A program made the position numbers and the translations under genes. From contig NC_079969.1 of NCBI RefSeq assembly GCF_029852145.1, positions 18,905,798-18,969,797 of the forward strand: DNA of 64,000 nt, in the 5' to 3' direction. Within the stretch, counting starts at the first letter, position 1, and the number at the start of each line of letters is the position of its first letter. The notes beneath the pieces are model-generated. The model was not told where the DNA came from. It ran no database searches and saw only the letters and a list, made by a program, of their open reading frames with translations. This DNA comes from Microplitis mediator. Lineage: Eukaryota; Arthropoda; Insecta; Hymenoptera; Braconidae. Shown in pieces: positions 44,350 to 57,145 of the stretch.

Positions 44350-45945
44350 ATGGAGCTTGCGAAGTTTATTCTCTGGTTAACATCAGCGATCCAACTGGCG
44401 TACGGGTTCATGGCTTACGATTGCGGGACTCCATCAATTAACGTCACTTCATTATCCCTGTTAGATATTAAAGATTGCAACATACCCATCGGAAAACCAA
44501 CAATAAAAGACACCCGAGTTCAGCTGCTGCAATCTACTAGTTTTGCAAGTATTAAAATTATTCAATGTAAGCTGACTATTCAACGTACTATTTATCATTG
44601 CGGAGACATTGACCACCTATTTGGAGAAGTAAACAATAATATGGAATTTGTTCACGAGTTAACTCATGAAACCTGTAAGACAATCCACGAAACCGGACTC
44701 TTCATGTATCGAGACGCAACGCATGCAGGTATTCAGAAAAATGCGACGATCAGATTCCCAGTCACTCTAGCAGGGTCATTCACGGCCGGTGGTTGGTGTT
44801 ATAGAGGAACATACTCCGATGCCTATGGTAAATGGGAAGGTGTTACCGTAACTGGATATGCCACCTTCACTCTACAGGACTACTACACTCCCGTCAATCT
44901 GGATCAAAATGAAGTGATATTAAGATCGGGAGTGCGCTGCAAGTATCAACATGGAAAATGTATGGATATCGAAGGAGGAAATAATTTCTGGGATTTGCTA
45001 TCTCCAGATCAATGTAATTCGCGCAAGTTTTCCATACTCTATGAAGGAAATGCCAATAAGATACAAGATCACGTAAACCGAAAATTCGGAGAAGAAGTAT
45101 ATTCCGTCACTACCAGAGGTGTAACATTTGCACAAACAACTGAAGGCCATATTTCTAACTGTGCGACTAAATTAATCAAGACCGAGCATCCAAGACTCTT
45201 TATACTTGATTCCGACAACAGTGAATTTTTCCATAATGCTAATTGTATAGACACTAAATCGATGGATCTATTCACATACGTGAATGCAAAATTCGTCTAC
45301 CTTGAGCGACATGTGCAGAATCAAGTCATGATGCTCTACCACGATATGATCAGACAAGAATGTGAATTCGAGAAGAAAGTCTTACAAAATGCACTCATCT
45401 TAGCCACCTTAGCACCTGATGAATTCTCATTCCAGTTCATGAAGAAACCTGGATACATCGCGCACGTGTCAGGCGAAGTAATAAGGTTTACTAAATGTAT
45501 AGCTGTCGACGTAAAACGACGAGACACGAAAGAATGCTATCAAGAATTGCCACCAAGAATGGACACTTTAATTCACGGTTATGCCCTACACACTGTTTAC
45601 GGATGGAGCGTGTGGTTAAAAGGAGCACTCTGGGACTCTGTAACCAACCTTCTTTTACATCTACCAAAGACCGGAAAAAGCTCTGCACCTACAGATGCAG
45701 AGTCATCGCAAACAAAAGAATGTCAAGAAGTGAATAATATTCGACCTATCTATCCGTACTTGCCCTACGTACCACTGATCACACTAGGGACGTTATTTAT
45801 GCTGCCCCTAGAACTCGAACGGTTAACACTCAGTCTAACATTACTGGAGAAGCTAACTCTGAAGAACTCCAGGTTCCAAATGAAAATACACGACAACTTC
45901 CAAACTAATCCCATGCATGCCGCACGTCTACATTCCTTAAGTTAA
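44350..45945 (+). CDS. Element B: first envelope-type glycoprotein (chuvirus-glycoprotein-like)
   Basis: An intact 531-residue frame with no internal stop. The N terminus is a signal-peptide-like segment (FILWLTSAIQLAYG), immediately followed by MAYDCGTPSINVTSLSLLD. Many cysteines and Asn-X-Ser/Thr sites follow, as does AGSFTAGGWCYRG. This start and cysteine pattern resemble, from memory, glycoproteins of chuvirus-like negative-strand RNA viruses that have been captured by insect retroelements. A hydrophobic stretch near residues 465-485 (YVPLITLGTLFMLPLEL) could be the membrane anchor; the tail after it is short. It is unrelated to the F-type env that follows. No counterpart exists in element A. 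Confidence 0.6.
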   Translation: MELAKFILWLTSAIQLAYGFMAYDCGTPSINVTSLSLLDIKDCNIPIGKPTIKDTRVQLLQSTSFASIKIIQCKLTIQRTIYHCGDIDHLFGEVNNNMEFVHELTHETCKTIHETGLFMYRDATHAGIQKNATIRFPVTLAGSFTAGGWCYRGTYSDAYGKWEGVTVTGYATFTLQDYYTPVNLDQNEVILRSGVRCKYQHGKCMDIEGGNNFWDLLSPDQCNSRKFSILYEGNANKIQDHVNRKFGEEVYSVTTRGVTFAQTTEGHISNCATKLIKTEHPRLFILDSDNSEFFHNANCIDTKSMDLFTYVNAKFVYLERHVQNQVMMLYHDMIRQECEFEKKVLQNALILATLAPDEFSFQFMKKPGYIAHVSGEVIRFTKCIAVDVKRRDTKECYQELPPRMDTLIHGYALHTVYGWSVWLKGALWDSVTNLLLHLPKTGKSSAPTDAESSQTKECQEVNNIRPIYPYLPYVPLITLGTLFMLPLELERLTLSLTLLEKLTLKNSRFQMKIHDNFQTNPMHAARLHSLS

Positions 45946-46022
45946 TTTTAAGATTAGTATAAGTTGTCTCAAACTTCAAGAATACAGTAAGAATTTAAAA
46001 ATAACTACTTTTAGCAAACAAC

Positions 46023-47963
46023 ATGGCAGCATTACAATGAATCCTCATAAACATCATCGCCATTGCGTTCAACCCAAAAGGAAGTGCAGTCCATCTAAGA
46101 CCAATGGAGCCCAGCGCAGGACTCTATTACGAGCATGTGAAGGATGTTCACTTTACCCCGGATGAATAGAAATTAACCACCAGAGTGGACTTGAATTTCC
46201 TTGAACAACAAATTCCTTCCGTTACAGACATGGGAATTCTTGGAATCTATCAAGATTGTATGACATCGATTGCAGAATCGGAATGCCGATACTACATAAG
46301 GTTCGAAGACTACAAACGCGTCTCTCGAAGATGATTCGGGCAGATACAGATAATAAGACAACTGATTGATCCAAATCAAGTGAACAATCATTCTTCACCT
46401 TCCGATGAAAATACAAAAGCCCTCCTCCAAGATTATCTCCAAAAATTTGATGAAATCATGACTGCTTCTACATCGGTTAAGGCGTTGATATTTGAAAATA
46501 AAAAGCAAATTACTCAATCCGACCTATATGAGGACGTGATACGGCTAGCATTCCAACACAAAGACTACCAGATATATTCGGAGCCTATCAAGAAAATGTC
46601 TGGTCCACTAACGGAACAAAACATATCACACTCAATGTAAATCGAACGCCTAAATATTTGGAGCATGCATACCCAAGCTTGCTTCGAGGATTATCTTAAT
46701 CTCATGAAAAACGTCATCGAAGCGATAAACTTCATTCTGGTTGGAAAATTCCTACCACAGCTTCTTAGCCCAAAAAGAATTTCTGAAGCTATGGAAATGT
46801 TTCTTGACAAGAATCCACAGTATCAAATCCCCATAAAAACAGAAAATCTTTATAATGAAAAAGCCTCCAAATTAATGAAGTTCGATTTTAAGTTTTTCGA
46901 GGGTAAACTATTTCTGACACTCCGCTTGCCCTTAGTGCAGTTACTCAAATACAATCTGTACAGACTTCATCTTTATCCAGTCCATCAAATTTTCGGAAAT
47001 AATACTAAGGGATCTGCTGACATACAGTCACGAACCGACTATTTGATGATATCCTCGAATCATGAATGGTATACATTAATTCAAGAAGATGAACTTAAGC
47101 AATGTCAAGAATTAAGAAATCTTTATATTTGCAAACCCGATTTTGTCATATACGAAACGGCTATCCATCCTTCATGTGAAGCTGATATATTCGCAAATTC
47201 AAGACTCGATTCATTTAGCAAATGTGACATCAGGTTGAGCAGGACTCATTATTTGTTCTGGAAAGCCTTAAAGGAAGTAAAAGGGTGGATATACTCCATA
47301 CCGCATTTAAGCTTGCTGCAAGTTTTACATCATGGGAGTTCCACCGAATACGTAAAAATATCCGGTAACGGAACCCTAACTCTTAGTTCTGGCTATTCTG
47401 CAAGAATCGGTTATACCACTCTATTTGGATCAGAAGACTCTACAGTCTTGCTACAACCTCAACCGAAGATCGGACTTAATATAACGCAATTATTTCCCGG
47501 AATTCGTAAATATAAACCCCTCAGCTCAGTCAATTACAACGACGACAGTCCAATACCCATATCTCTCATCGATTCTTATGGGTTTCTTTCTTACGACTAC
47601 ACCTTAAAACAAATAGAACAAGAACTACAACTTGTCGATCCTATCGAAACGCATGAAGATTTGCAACTTTATCTCCTGCATGGAATATTATTTATTACAT
47701 TAGTCTTAACGGTGTATTTAATTCTTCTAACACGCAAACTAACTTACGAACTATTTCTATGTTATACTAGGAATGATTCTCCTGTGATAAACGCTCAGTC
47801 GACCTTCCGATGAAGTATCCTAGTCGACGAAGGGGTTGACCCAAATCTTGAAGTAATAATCGGAGTTTTACCTTCGACGTCCTCAACACATAACGATGAA
47901 TTATGTGTAAAGGCCTCATCGAAAACAGACTCGACACTGACCAAGAGCGAGACGCTCGTATAA
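46023..47963 (+). pseudogene. Element B: second envelope gene, F-type env, five in-frame stops
   Basis: One unshifted frame of 646 codons from ATG 46023, interrupted by TGA 46038, TAG 46167, TGA 46332, TAA 46638 and TGA 47811. Recognisable parts are a hydrophobic leader, GLYYEHVKDVHF typical of gypsy-type env, and FILVGKFLPQLLSPKRISEAM, which aligns with element A env (GGVLSPEQLTKAL). A cysteine-containing stalk (HPSCEADIF, FSKCDIRLS), a transmembrane segment (YLLHGILFITLVLTVYLILL) and a polar tail follow. Class by similarity to element A env and to the Baculo_F/gypsy env pattern. The fusion-peptide region seen in A is not apparent. Confidence 0.7.
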
Positions 47964-48397
47964 ACGAACGTCAAATACAATCTGAGTACCAAAGAGGTTT
48001 CGAAGATTTCCATCGAATAACTGCTCATTTCATCCTTCGAAATTTTTGGAGAACAGCACAAGTTAAGCGAGCATTTAGACAATATCTAAGATCCAGAAAC
48101 GACTTAATACACCAAGACTTTTTCAACAACGAAGCTCACAACTTCGATCCAACGACAGATCTTAAACTTTACGAGAAATATTTGCAACCATATAAGATAA
48201 GAAAACCTTCTTCATTACGCCACGAAGATCTTAAAAACGCCTGCATAGCTGGCGAAAATAAGGCTCTCAGAAATAGCTATTTGCGAGTTTATTGGTCAGA
48301 AAATTTGTTGTATCGTTGTACCCGTGTCAGCTATCAAAGAAGTTCAGCTTACAATCAATTCGACAAATTACGAGACACGTTCTTTTTCTTTCTTTGA
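47903..48397 (+). CDS. Element B: accessory ORF X, 164 residues
   Basis: An intact frame overlapping the last 60 bases of the F-type env frame. The product is highly basic and aromatic (HFILRNFWRTAQVKRAFRQY; KLYEKYLQPYKIRKP) with no signal or membrane segment. I do not recognise the family. Its basic Arg/Tyr/His character resembles ORF Z downstream, and the two may be functionally related. Position after env suggests a regulatory or nucleic-acid-binding accessory protein (inference). Confidence 0.5.
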   Translation: MCKGLIENRLDTDQERDARINERQIQSEYQRGFEDFHRITAHFILRNFWRTAQVKRAFRQYLRSRNDLIHQDFFNNEAHNFDPTTDLKLYEKYLQPYKIRKPSSLRHEDLKNACIAGENKALRNSYLRVYWSENLLYRCTRVSYQRSSAYNQFDKLRDTFFFFL

Positions 48398-48431
48398 AAA
48401 ATAAATTAATTTAGTACTACTGTAAAATAGT

Positions 48432-48890
48432 ATGGATATAGTGATTGACATCCAAGGATTTTGGAATAACAAAGAAGAATTTATCCCGAAGGAAGTTGCC
48501 TTGGTTGTCACTACTGAAGATATTTTAGACCACTAGATAATAGAACAACCATTCCTATACCACAAACTGACACCACGTTATCAACAAAGAAACGACTGGG
48601 TAACTAAGAAACATCACGGTATTCATTGGGAAGACGGTGATACTCAACTCCAAGAAGTAATAAATATCCATGAAAGGATAAATTAAAAAGGATCAATTAA
48701 AGCTACGGATCTACAAAAGATCCTGAATCGTGACATAGTAAACTTAGAGATTAAAGACTATAAGTGTCCTAAATTTGACGTAATCCGCACCTCATCAACT
48801 ACTTGTACGACTCGCGGGCTTAAGAAAAATTATTACTGTGCTTTAACTAATGCTATCTGTATAAGACAGTGGGTACGAAATCATCAGTGA
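48432..48890 (+). pseudogene. Element B: accessory ORF Y (VIDIQGF family), two in-frame stops
   Basis: A single frame of 152 codons from ATG 48432 to TGA 48888, broken by TAG 48534 and TAA 48684. It starts MDIVIDIQGFWNNKEEFIPK and later has WVTKKHHGIHWEDGD and a cysteine/histidine-bearing end (YKCP, TTCTTRG, YYCALTNA). I recall near-identical openings in uncharacterised proteins repeated in several insect genomes. The DIQGF...KE pattern loosely resembles the first motif of RNase-H-fold exonucleases, but that is speculation. Confidence 0.55.
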
Positions 48891-48918
48891 AAATCCTTTC
48901 CTTTATAAAACGAACAAC

Positions 48919-49917
48919 ATGCCTCACGAAATAACAGACGGATACTCTTCGAGAAGTCGCCCCCTTGGTGTCGATATGCTGTTCATCTACCGCGTCTCTT
49001 TAATTGTAATACGAGACCATTGGCATCGACGTATGTGCCTAAGAGCCTTAAGACGTCTACGACGCAGTGATCGATATAAGGATCATCTAAATCCACGGAC
49101 TTTAGAAGTAGATTTTTGCATCCCTTATGGGCTTTTACTCATAAAAACCACCGATAATATCAAGCCTAGCTATGAGGAAATACAAGCCGCATGGATCATA
49201 GCCCAAAGTGAAGTTATCAAAAATCAAGTCATGAGAAACTACTGGGGCAGTCATCATTATCTAAAAAGGCAACGCAAATATAAGAAAATTCGAGCCCAGT
49301 ACGTTCATCTTCTTTCTAACCTCGACCTACCACGGCTGTTTGAAGAAATACCATGGGCAACTGAAAACATAGACCCATCTACTAGTTATCCAATTAACTG
49401 TGCTTACAGATTGATAAATTTACTGATGGTAGGACACTTCTATCAGCGAGAAAGCACGCAGATCTATCTAGATGCGATAATTGACAACTATAGGCAGCCT
49501 TATGAATTTTTAACCACCGATCTACAGGAAGCATTTTCCTTCCCCCAAATACTCGACGATCTCGTATCTTGGAGCAACGAAAGAGAAGATCTTGCGCGCC
49601 ATATGCCTATCAATCTGCAATATTCATCGCCATCAACTTCTTCAAACCACAAAAGACTTCGTTACCATCCATTTCTGACGCCTCAAAATTAAGCAAGACT
49701 ACCAGAGTACCTTGACGATGTAGAATCCAGTTCTTCCAATTCAATTTTGAATAGGAATCATAGTACCAAAGGAAGGAAAGAACAACATTGGCGTCGACCA
49801 GTCAAAAAGCAGAACAATCTAAGGCGAGCTTTAAGACGGTATTCTCCTATCAAAACACCCCATAGGAAAAGACGTATCAAAAACAACCAGTTGACTGTAA
49901 GTCAATCACTAAGGTAA
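48919..49917 (+). pseudogene. Element B: accessory ORF Z, Arg-rich, one in-frame stop
   Basis: The open frame gives 257 residues to TAA 49690-49692. The same frame then stays open for 74 more codons of strongly basic sequence (HRKRRIKNNQLTVSQSLR) to TAA 49915-49917, suggesting an original 332-codon gene with a late stop. The N-terminal part has RDHWHRRMCLRALRRLRR, and the middle is Tyr/Trp-rich. No family recognised. Basic C terminus suggests RNA or DNA binding (inference). Confidence 0.5.
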
Positions 49918-50503
49918 GTCAAAGACGCACCAAAACACAGCACTTCATACATAAGATTTACATACTAAAACTACTAACGTTCTTTAACTTACATGTACTA
50001 ATATTACAAACGAGCCATCAACAAAAAAAAAAAAACAGAAAGAAATTTTTTTTAAAAACAAAAAACATATATAATAAATATAATCTTTAATTTCTTATTT
50101 ACTAACCTATACTAAAACACATATTGGTGATGAGCTAACAATACTTATAAATATAAAACAATATACAAAAATTAACTAAATTAATCATAATTTAAAGACT
50201 TTATCGAAAAGTTGGAAAACTCAAAAATATATTAATTGGACACTAACAATACTCTACATGCACACTAATCAGTTAACAATAATGCATGCTAATATGTGTA
50301 GATATTACTACTCATGATGATGATTAAGTAGTTCTTAAAACTCCTTCATGGGTACAAATAGGTACATATTCAAATATTTTACCTATACTTAATTCGGAAA
50401 CTGTATACAAAAAAGAAAAAAAATCATAAAAAAAAAAAAAATTATTATTATTATATATATATACATTTCTATGTTAAAATCATACTTTACTAATATACGT
50501 TTA

Positions 50504-50562
<59 letters not shown>

Positions 50563-51780
50563 ATGTAAACAGTACTTGTTATAAATTAGAGATAGGATTT
50601 ATTTGGCCCAGTACTCATCGCATCATTTTACATTCCATTATAGCATAAACTAAGGTAGAAAAGAAATTTTTGAAAATACAAAAAAAAAAGGAGAAAAAGA
50701 AAAACACAAAAACACTTTCATAAAATACTAAAATACTTATTTATACTTAGTGACATTAGCATAATCAATTACATAATAAGATATTAACCATATACGTAAT
50801 TTTAAAACTGTGTAAAAAAAAAAGGAGAAAACCAAAAACAAAAGCATAAAAGGTATACTCATAAATAAATATATCAATATAGACGATAAATAATACGATT
50901 TAAATATGAAATTTATTTGGCCCGGTAATCATCGCATCACTATTTATCTTTTCTGTGTAAATTATTTGTGGGTTTTATCGTAGACATAGCAATAAGAAAA
51001 CAAAGTATATTTTAATAATATAAATAATCAATATATATGTATATCATAAGCGAAGTAGCCATTAAACAGTACTATAGTTAATAATTAAGCCTAAAAAATG
51101 TTGTTTGTTTGTTAATTTAACAATAAAATCTAAAGGAATAATGGAAAATGCTAAGATAGCGCATACTACATACCATAAATATTATATAGATATTGAGTAA
51201 ACTAATTAGATAAACAAAAGAGAGAAAACAATATTTTTACATCGACGAGATGACAAGGAAATATTGTAACAAAAACAGTGACTAAGTATAATGTAAACTA
51301 AAATACTAGAATCTAAAAATGCACTGGTAATAACACCATATAATTAATTCAGAAATAAGTTATAACCTAAAAGATGAATTAAGTATAATACTACAATAAT
51401 TATATAAATATATATAAAAAGAAAAAAAAATATTACAAAAGGAATAATCCACACAATACAAAAAAAATAATAATAATAATAATGTATATATATAATCTCG
51501 TATAAATTAATTTGCTAGCAACATATACAGTATAATAATAATATACATAATTCTTGAGCCCTACAATAAAGCAGCTAAATTCATTTTATAATTACTCTGA
51601 CAAAATGTCATCAGAGATAAGAATTAGGATTAACTTGCATTGATTTTTAGTTAGATTCATTTTAGTAATTTAGAATAAGTATCTAAAAATATCTGTAAGA
51701 ATATATATACATATATATCAAATATTAAAATGCTATTATATTTTAAGCTTCCCGGCACCAATTATAAAATAAATTAGGAT

Positions 51781-51823
<43 letters not shown>

Positions 51824-52106
51824 TGAATAGGATTATATCTAAGATTTCAAAAACAAAAAAAAAATTTTATAGAAATACAAAAATGTATATATACATGTGA
51901 ACACATATACATGCATGTGTATATACATATATTCAAAAACAAAAAAAAAGGGGAGAATTTTTGTGATTATACATAATCATTTTTCTTTTATTATATAGTA
52001 ACGCAAGTGACAATAAGTTACTTGCTAATTATTACGTTGTGTTATAAAATTTTGTAACCTTAGATATTAGGAAAACATTGACGGAAATGTAGATCGAGGG
52101 ATAAAC
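49918..52106. other. AT-rich noncoding region downstream of element B genes
   Basis: Poly(A)-rich, with (AT)n at 50506-50561 and about 51787-51820 and recurrent AAAAAAAAGGAGAAAA phrases. TTTATTTGGCCCAGTACTCA near 50598 and TTTATTTGGCCCGGTAATCA near 50918 are parts of a roughly 320 bp direct duplication. It may include the 3' UTR or LTR of element B; no LTR pair could be identified. Confidence 0.4.
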
Positions 52107-52247
52107 ATGACCTCAGTCATTTACCCCGGACCCCTCTTCACTCTGGAAAACCCCCACTGGCAGTCAACCAACCTGCCAGATGCACCGACACACGACTCAG
52201 TCCCAGACACCAACAACAACGAGGAAAGATTCATTGGGACCACTTGA
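52107..52247 (+). CDS. Small ORF, 46 residues, possibly the start of a broken accessory gene
   Basis: ATG 52107 reads TSVIYPGPLFTLENPHWQST and on to TGA 52245. In another frame, from about 52232, a Lys/Arg-rich stretch (CLPQRPIFFPKRKIYRR) stays open for some 55 codons, so a single frameshift may have split one basic protein. The block is markedly GC-richer than its surroundings, which supports past coding. Family unknown. Confidence 0.25.
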   Translation: MTSVIYPGPLFTLENPHWQSTNLPDAPTHDSVPDTNNNEERFIGTT

Positions 52248-52916
52248 AGCAAGCGTGCTTGCCTCAACGTCCCATCTTTTTCCCAAAAAGGAAAATCTAC
52301 AGGAGAAATAAGGGAGAAAAACCCTTGAACGTAAAAAATGTTGTGATGGCTATATTCTCATCTTCTCTGAGCCATAGACCTACTTACTCTATCGGAGAAA
52401 TTGTGACGTAAAAACTTTCAACCAGCCATACAGATACAAATTCGTTGCTCTTACCGGCCGGTAAAAGCAAATGAGTTCATTCAATAATAAATTGCAACCT
52501 TTACCTTCTCACACGACTTGAGATGGTATTAAGGGCACAATCTTCATACAAATCCTAAAACTAAAATAAAACGAGGTCTTAAAAATACTATAAAGATCTA
52601 ATATTTTGAATTAATATTTGACAGTAATGAATGTGGAATTCTTGCTAATTGTAACACAAAGATCTCATATACGATGAATACCAACGATGACCAGCAGCAG
52701 AAAACAGCAAAACAGAAAGCGCAAAGACATTAAGATCCAAACAGACTTATTTTCTACATGAGGAAGAAGAAAAGGAAGTCTAGAAAAATCTTATGACTAC
52801 TAGTAATTACGCACAGATTTGAAATTTTTCTTTTTCTTTATTAACATAAAATACAAAAGACAGTTTTACAATGAAGTACAGAATACATAAAGAAAAGATA
52901 TACAAATTTATAATAT

Positions 52917-54821
<1,905 letters not shown>

Positions 54822-55045
54822 TTACTCTTTCATTTTATGATCTCTTAGTTTTGTTGCGAATTGATTATGAACCCACGTTCGAATTTGTGGAACAGTCCTT
54901 TTTACATTAGGGTGTTCATCTAATAATTTCTTAATGCAATCCGTCGAAGGCACTTTCATGTTTGCAATGTAGCTCGCAAATTTTTCTAACACCACTCGAC
55001 GTTCTTCATTAGACCATGGTTTCTTTGTATTTTTTCTTACGTTAC
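54822..55045 (-). CDS. YR gene, exon 6: SANT/Myb-like C terminus
   Basis: The acceptor TTTGAAATAG precedes a phase-1 exon ending in TAA at 54822. The 74 residues read KKPWSNEERRVVLEKFASYI, then KVPSTDCIKKLLDEHPNVKR and TVPQIRTWVHNQF. The Trp-spaced, helical pattern suits a SANT/Myb-like DNA-binding module. From memory, a module of this form often closes metazoan tyrosine-recombinase-like proteins. A paralogous exon with the same splice position is at 21074-21267. Confidence 0.8.
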
Positions 55046-55676
55046 CTATTTCAAAATATTTACAACAATTATTGATTCCAATCAACAGTTACTTTACAAA
55101 TGAGAGAAAAAAATGTTAAATTCAAAAAAATTTGTTTGCTTGACTCGTAATACTCAATACAATAAACATTTCGCTAAGTCGAAGTATGATATTTCTTTTT
55201 TTTATAACAATAGCAGACATCTAGTGGTTAGTTTTTACAGACAATGTATTTTTATTTCAATTAATACAATATTTTATAAGCACCACTTAAGCAGTTAAAT
55301 ACTTGGGAGTATACATTTTTTTTCTCTCAGTGTTATGATTCAAAGTGTATTATTAATTGGTATTCAAATTACTAAACCATTTGTAAGTAAAACTTAAAAT
55401 AAAATATCAAGTACGTAATTTGTCATTGAAATAAATTATATTAAATATTCATTAAATAATTCACGATTTGTTAATTCAAAATTGTAAGTTTATAGTTTAT
55501 ACTAAGTGTCATGTCTGAAAATTTTTCTATGACATTCAATAATCAACATAATGTTTAGTTAATTAATTGTAAAAAAAAATTCGTCAATAGACAAATATTG
55601 TGATTATTTAGACTAAAATACCAATTCATATTACCGTGCAATTGAATATTATATTTAAAAATACGCTAACTCTTAC

Positions 55677-55967
55677 CTTTTGTTACGTCATCTATATTTA
55701 CGATCTTTTGCTTTGAAACGTTTTCTAAACTTAAACTTTCTTCTTGAGCATCATCATCGCTCGATATACTTTTTCCTAATTCACGTTTTTTGGCTAGGAA
55801 TTTATTTTTATACCTTGCAAAGTGCATATCATCTGAATCATCCGAACTTAGATCATCGTTTAACTTAGAATAGGACGTTGACTCAATAATTTTAGTTTTG
55901 AAAAATTTAGGAGTACATTCTTTTTCTTTTGAAACATATTTGAAATTAGACCAGCTACTACAAGATG
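55677..55967 (-). CDS. YR gene, exon 5: linker
   Basis: Bounded by an acceptor TTTTTGTAG (AG at 55969-55968) and a donor AAAG/GTAAGAG (GT at 55676-55675). It is 291 bp, entered and left in phase 1, and open throughout. Residues are charged and Ser/Asp-rich (LNDDLSSDDSDDMHFARY; KSISSDDDAQEES), typical of a disordered linker with possible casein-kinase sites. A degenerate homolog is at 20831. Confidence 0.75.
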
Positions 55968-56053
55968 CTACAAAAACAAAAAATTATGTTAACGCTTCCA
56001 CAAAAAAAAATATTTATTAATTATAGTTGTGAGAAAATTTACACATGTATATT

Positions 56054-57072
56054 GGGGTAGGCCAAAAAAAACTTCATTTCTTTTTCTTGAGTTACAGTGA
56101 AAATATTGTTCAAGATGAAAAAAAAAAATTCTAGTAGAGTTTGAGCTCTTGACTTTAATATTAAGAGGTGCATCTTCGTATATTTTTGATTTCTCATTTG
56201 AATAACATGGATGAAAAAATTTGGTTCGAATTTTTATACCTTGGCAGTGGCTTATTGTACAGATAAACTCGGGGTATATTTTCGTAGAGACTTAAATGCT
56301 CTACAAAAAAGTCTCTTATCATTTTTCGATAAATTTATCCATTCGAAAGTCATTGGAGCTTGAACTAAAATTTATAGTAAATTTAAAAACCTTTTAACTT
56401 TTTCAAGAAAACTATCAGACTTACCACAAAATGTCATAAGATCTTTTTTGTAGACAATTTCATTCCCTAAAAACTATTTCTCATAAAGTTTTTCAAAATT
56501 CCGCATTACTTTCTAGTTATTTTCCAATTTAATGCCAAGCTATCAAAAAAAGTAGTGTTCTGATCGATTTCAAGAGCTTGAGATTAAAATGAAAATAATA
56601 AGAAAGTTATACAAAATTTGAAAAAACTTGGTGAAAAATAATTTGTACGCAATAAAATTGTCTATAAAAATGATCTTGTGACATTTTGTGGTAAGTCTGA
56701 TAGTTTCGCTGGAAAAGTGAAAAGATCTCGAAATTTACCATTAATTTGAAGTCTAGCTCCAATAATTTTCGAATGGATGGATTTATCAAAAAATGATGAA
56801 AGACTTTTTTGTAGAGAGTTTAGTTCCATACAAAAATATACCCTGAAGGTATCTGTACAATCAGCCACTGCCAAGGTATAAAAATTAAAAACTTTAAATT
56901 TTATTTTCCATGTTATTCAAATGGGAAATCAAAAATATACGAAGAGGCCCCTCTTAATATTAATATTAAGAGCTCAAACTTCACCTGAATTTTTTTTTTC
57001 ATCATCTCGAACGACATTTTCAGAGTAATTAAAAAGAAAAAGATATCAGTTATTTTTTCTGGACCACCCTAA
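56054..57072. mobile_element. Fold-back element (family 3) in intron 4 of the YR gene
   Basis: The left end GGGGTAGGCCAAAAAA is the inverse of the right end TTTTTTCTGGACCACCCT. The arms, about 450 bases each, pair around a centre near 56540, for example TTTATCCATTCGAAAGTCATTG near 56330 and its inverse near 56755. Noncoding. The homologous element is split by copia in the broken paralog, so it was in place before the gene duplicated. Confidence 0.8.
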
Positions 57073-57145
57073 TGTATATATGAAAATATACATATGAAAA
57101 CCATGTATACACAATCAAAAGTATATTTCCCTGCATCGAAAATAC

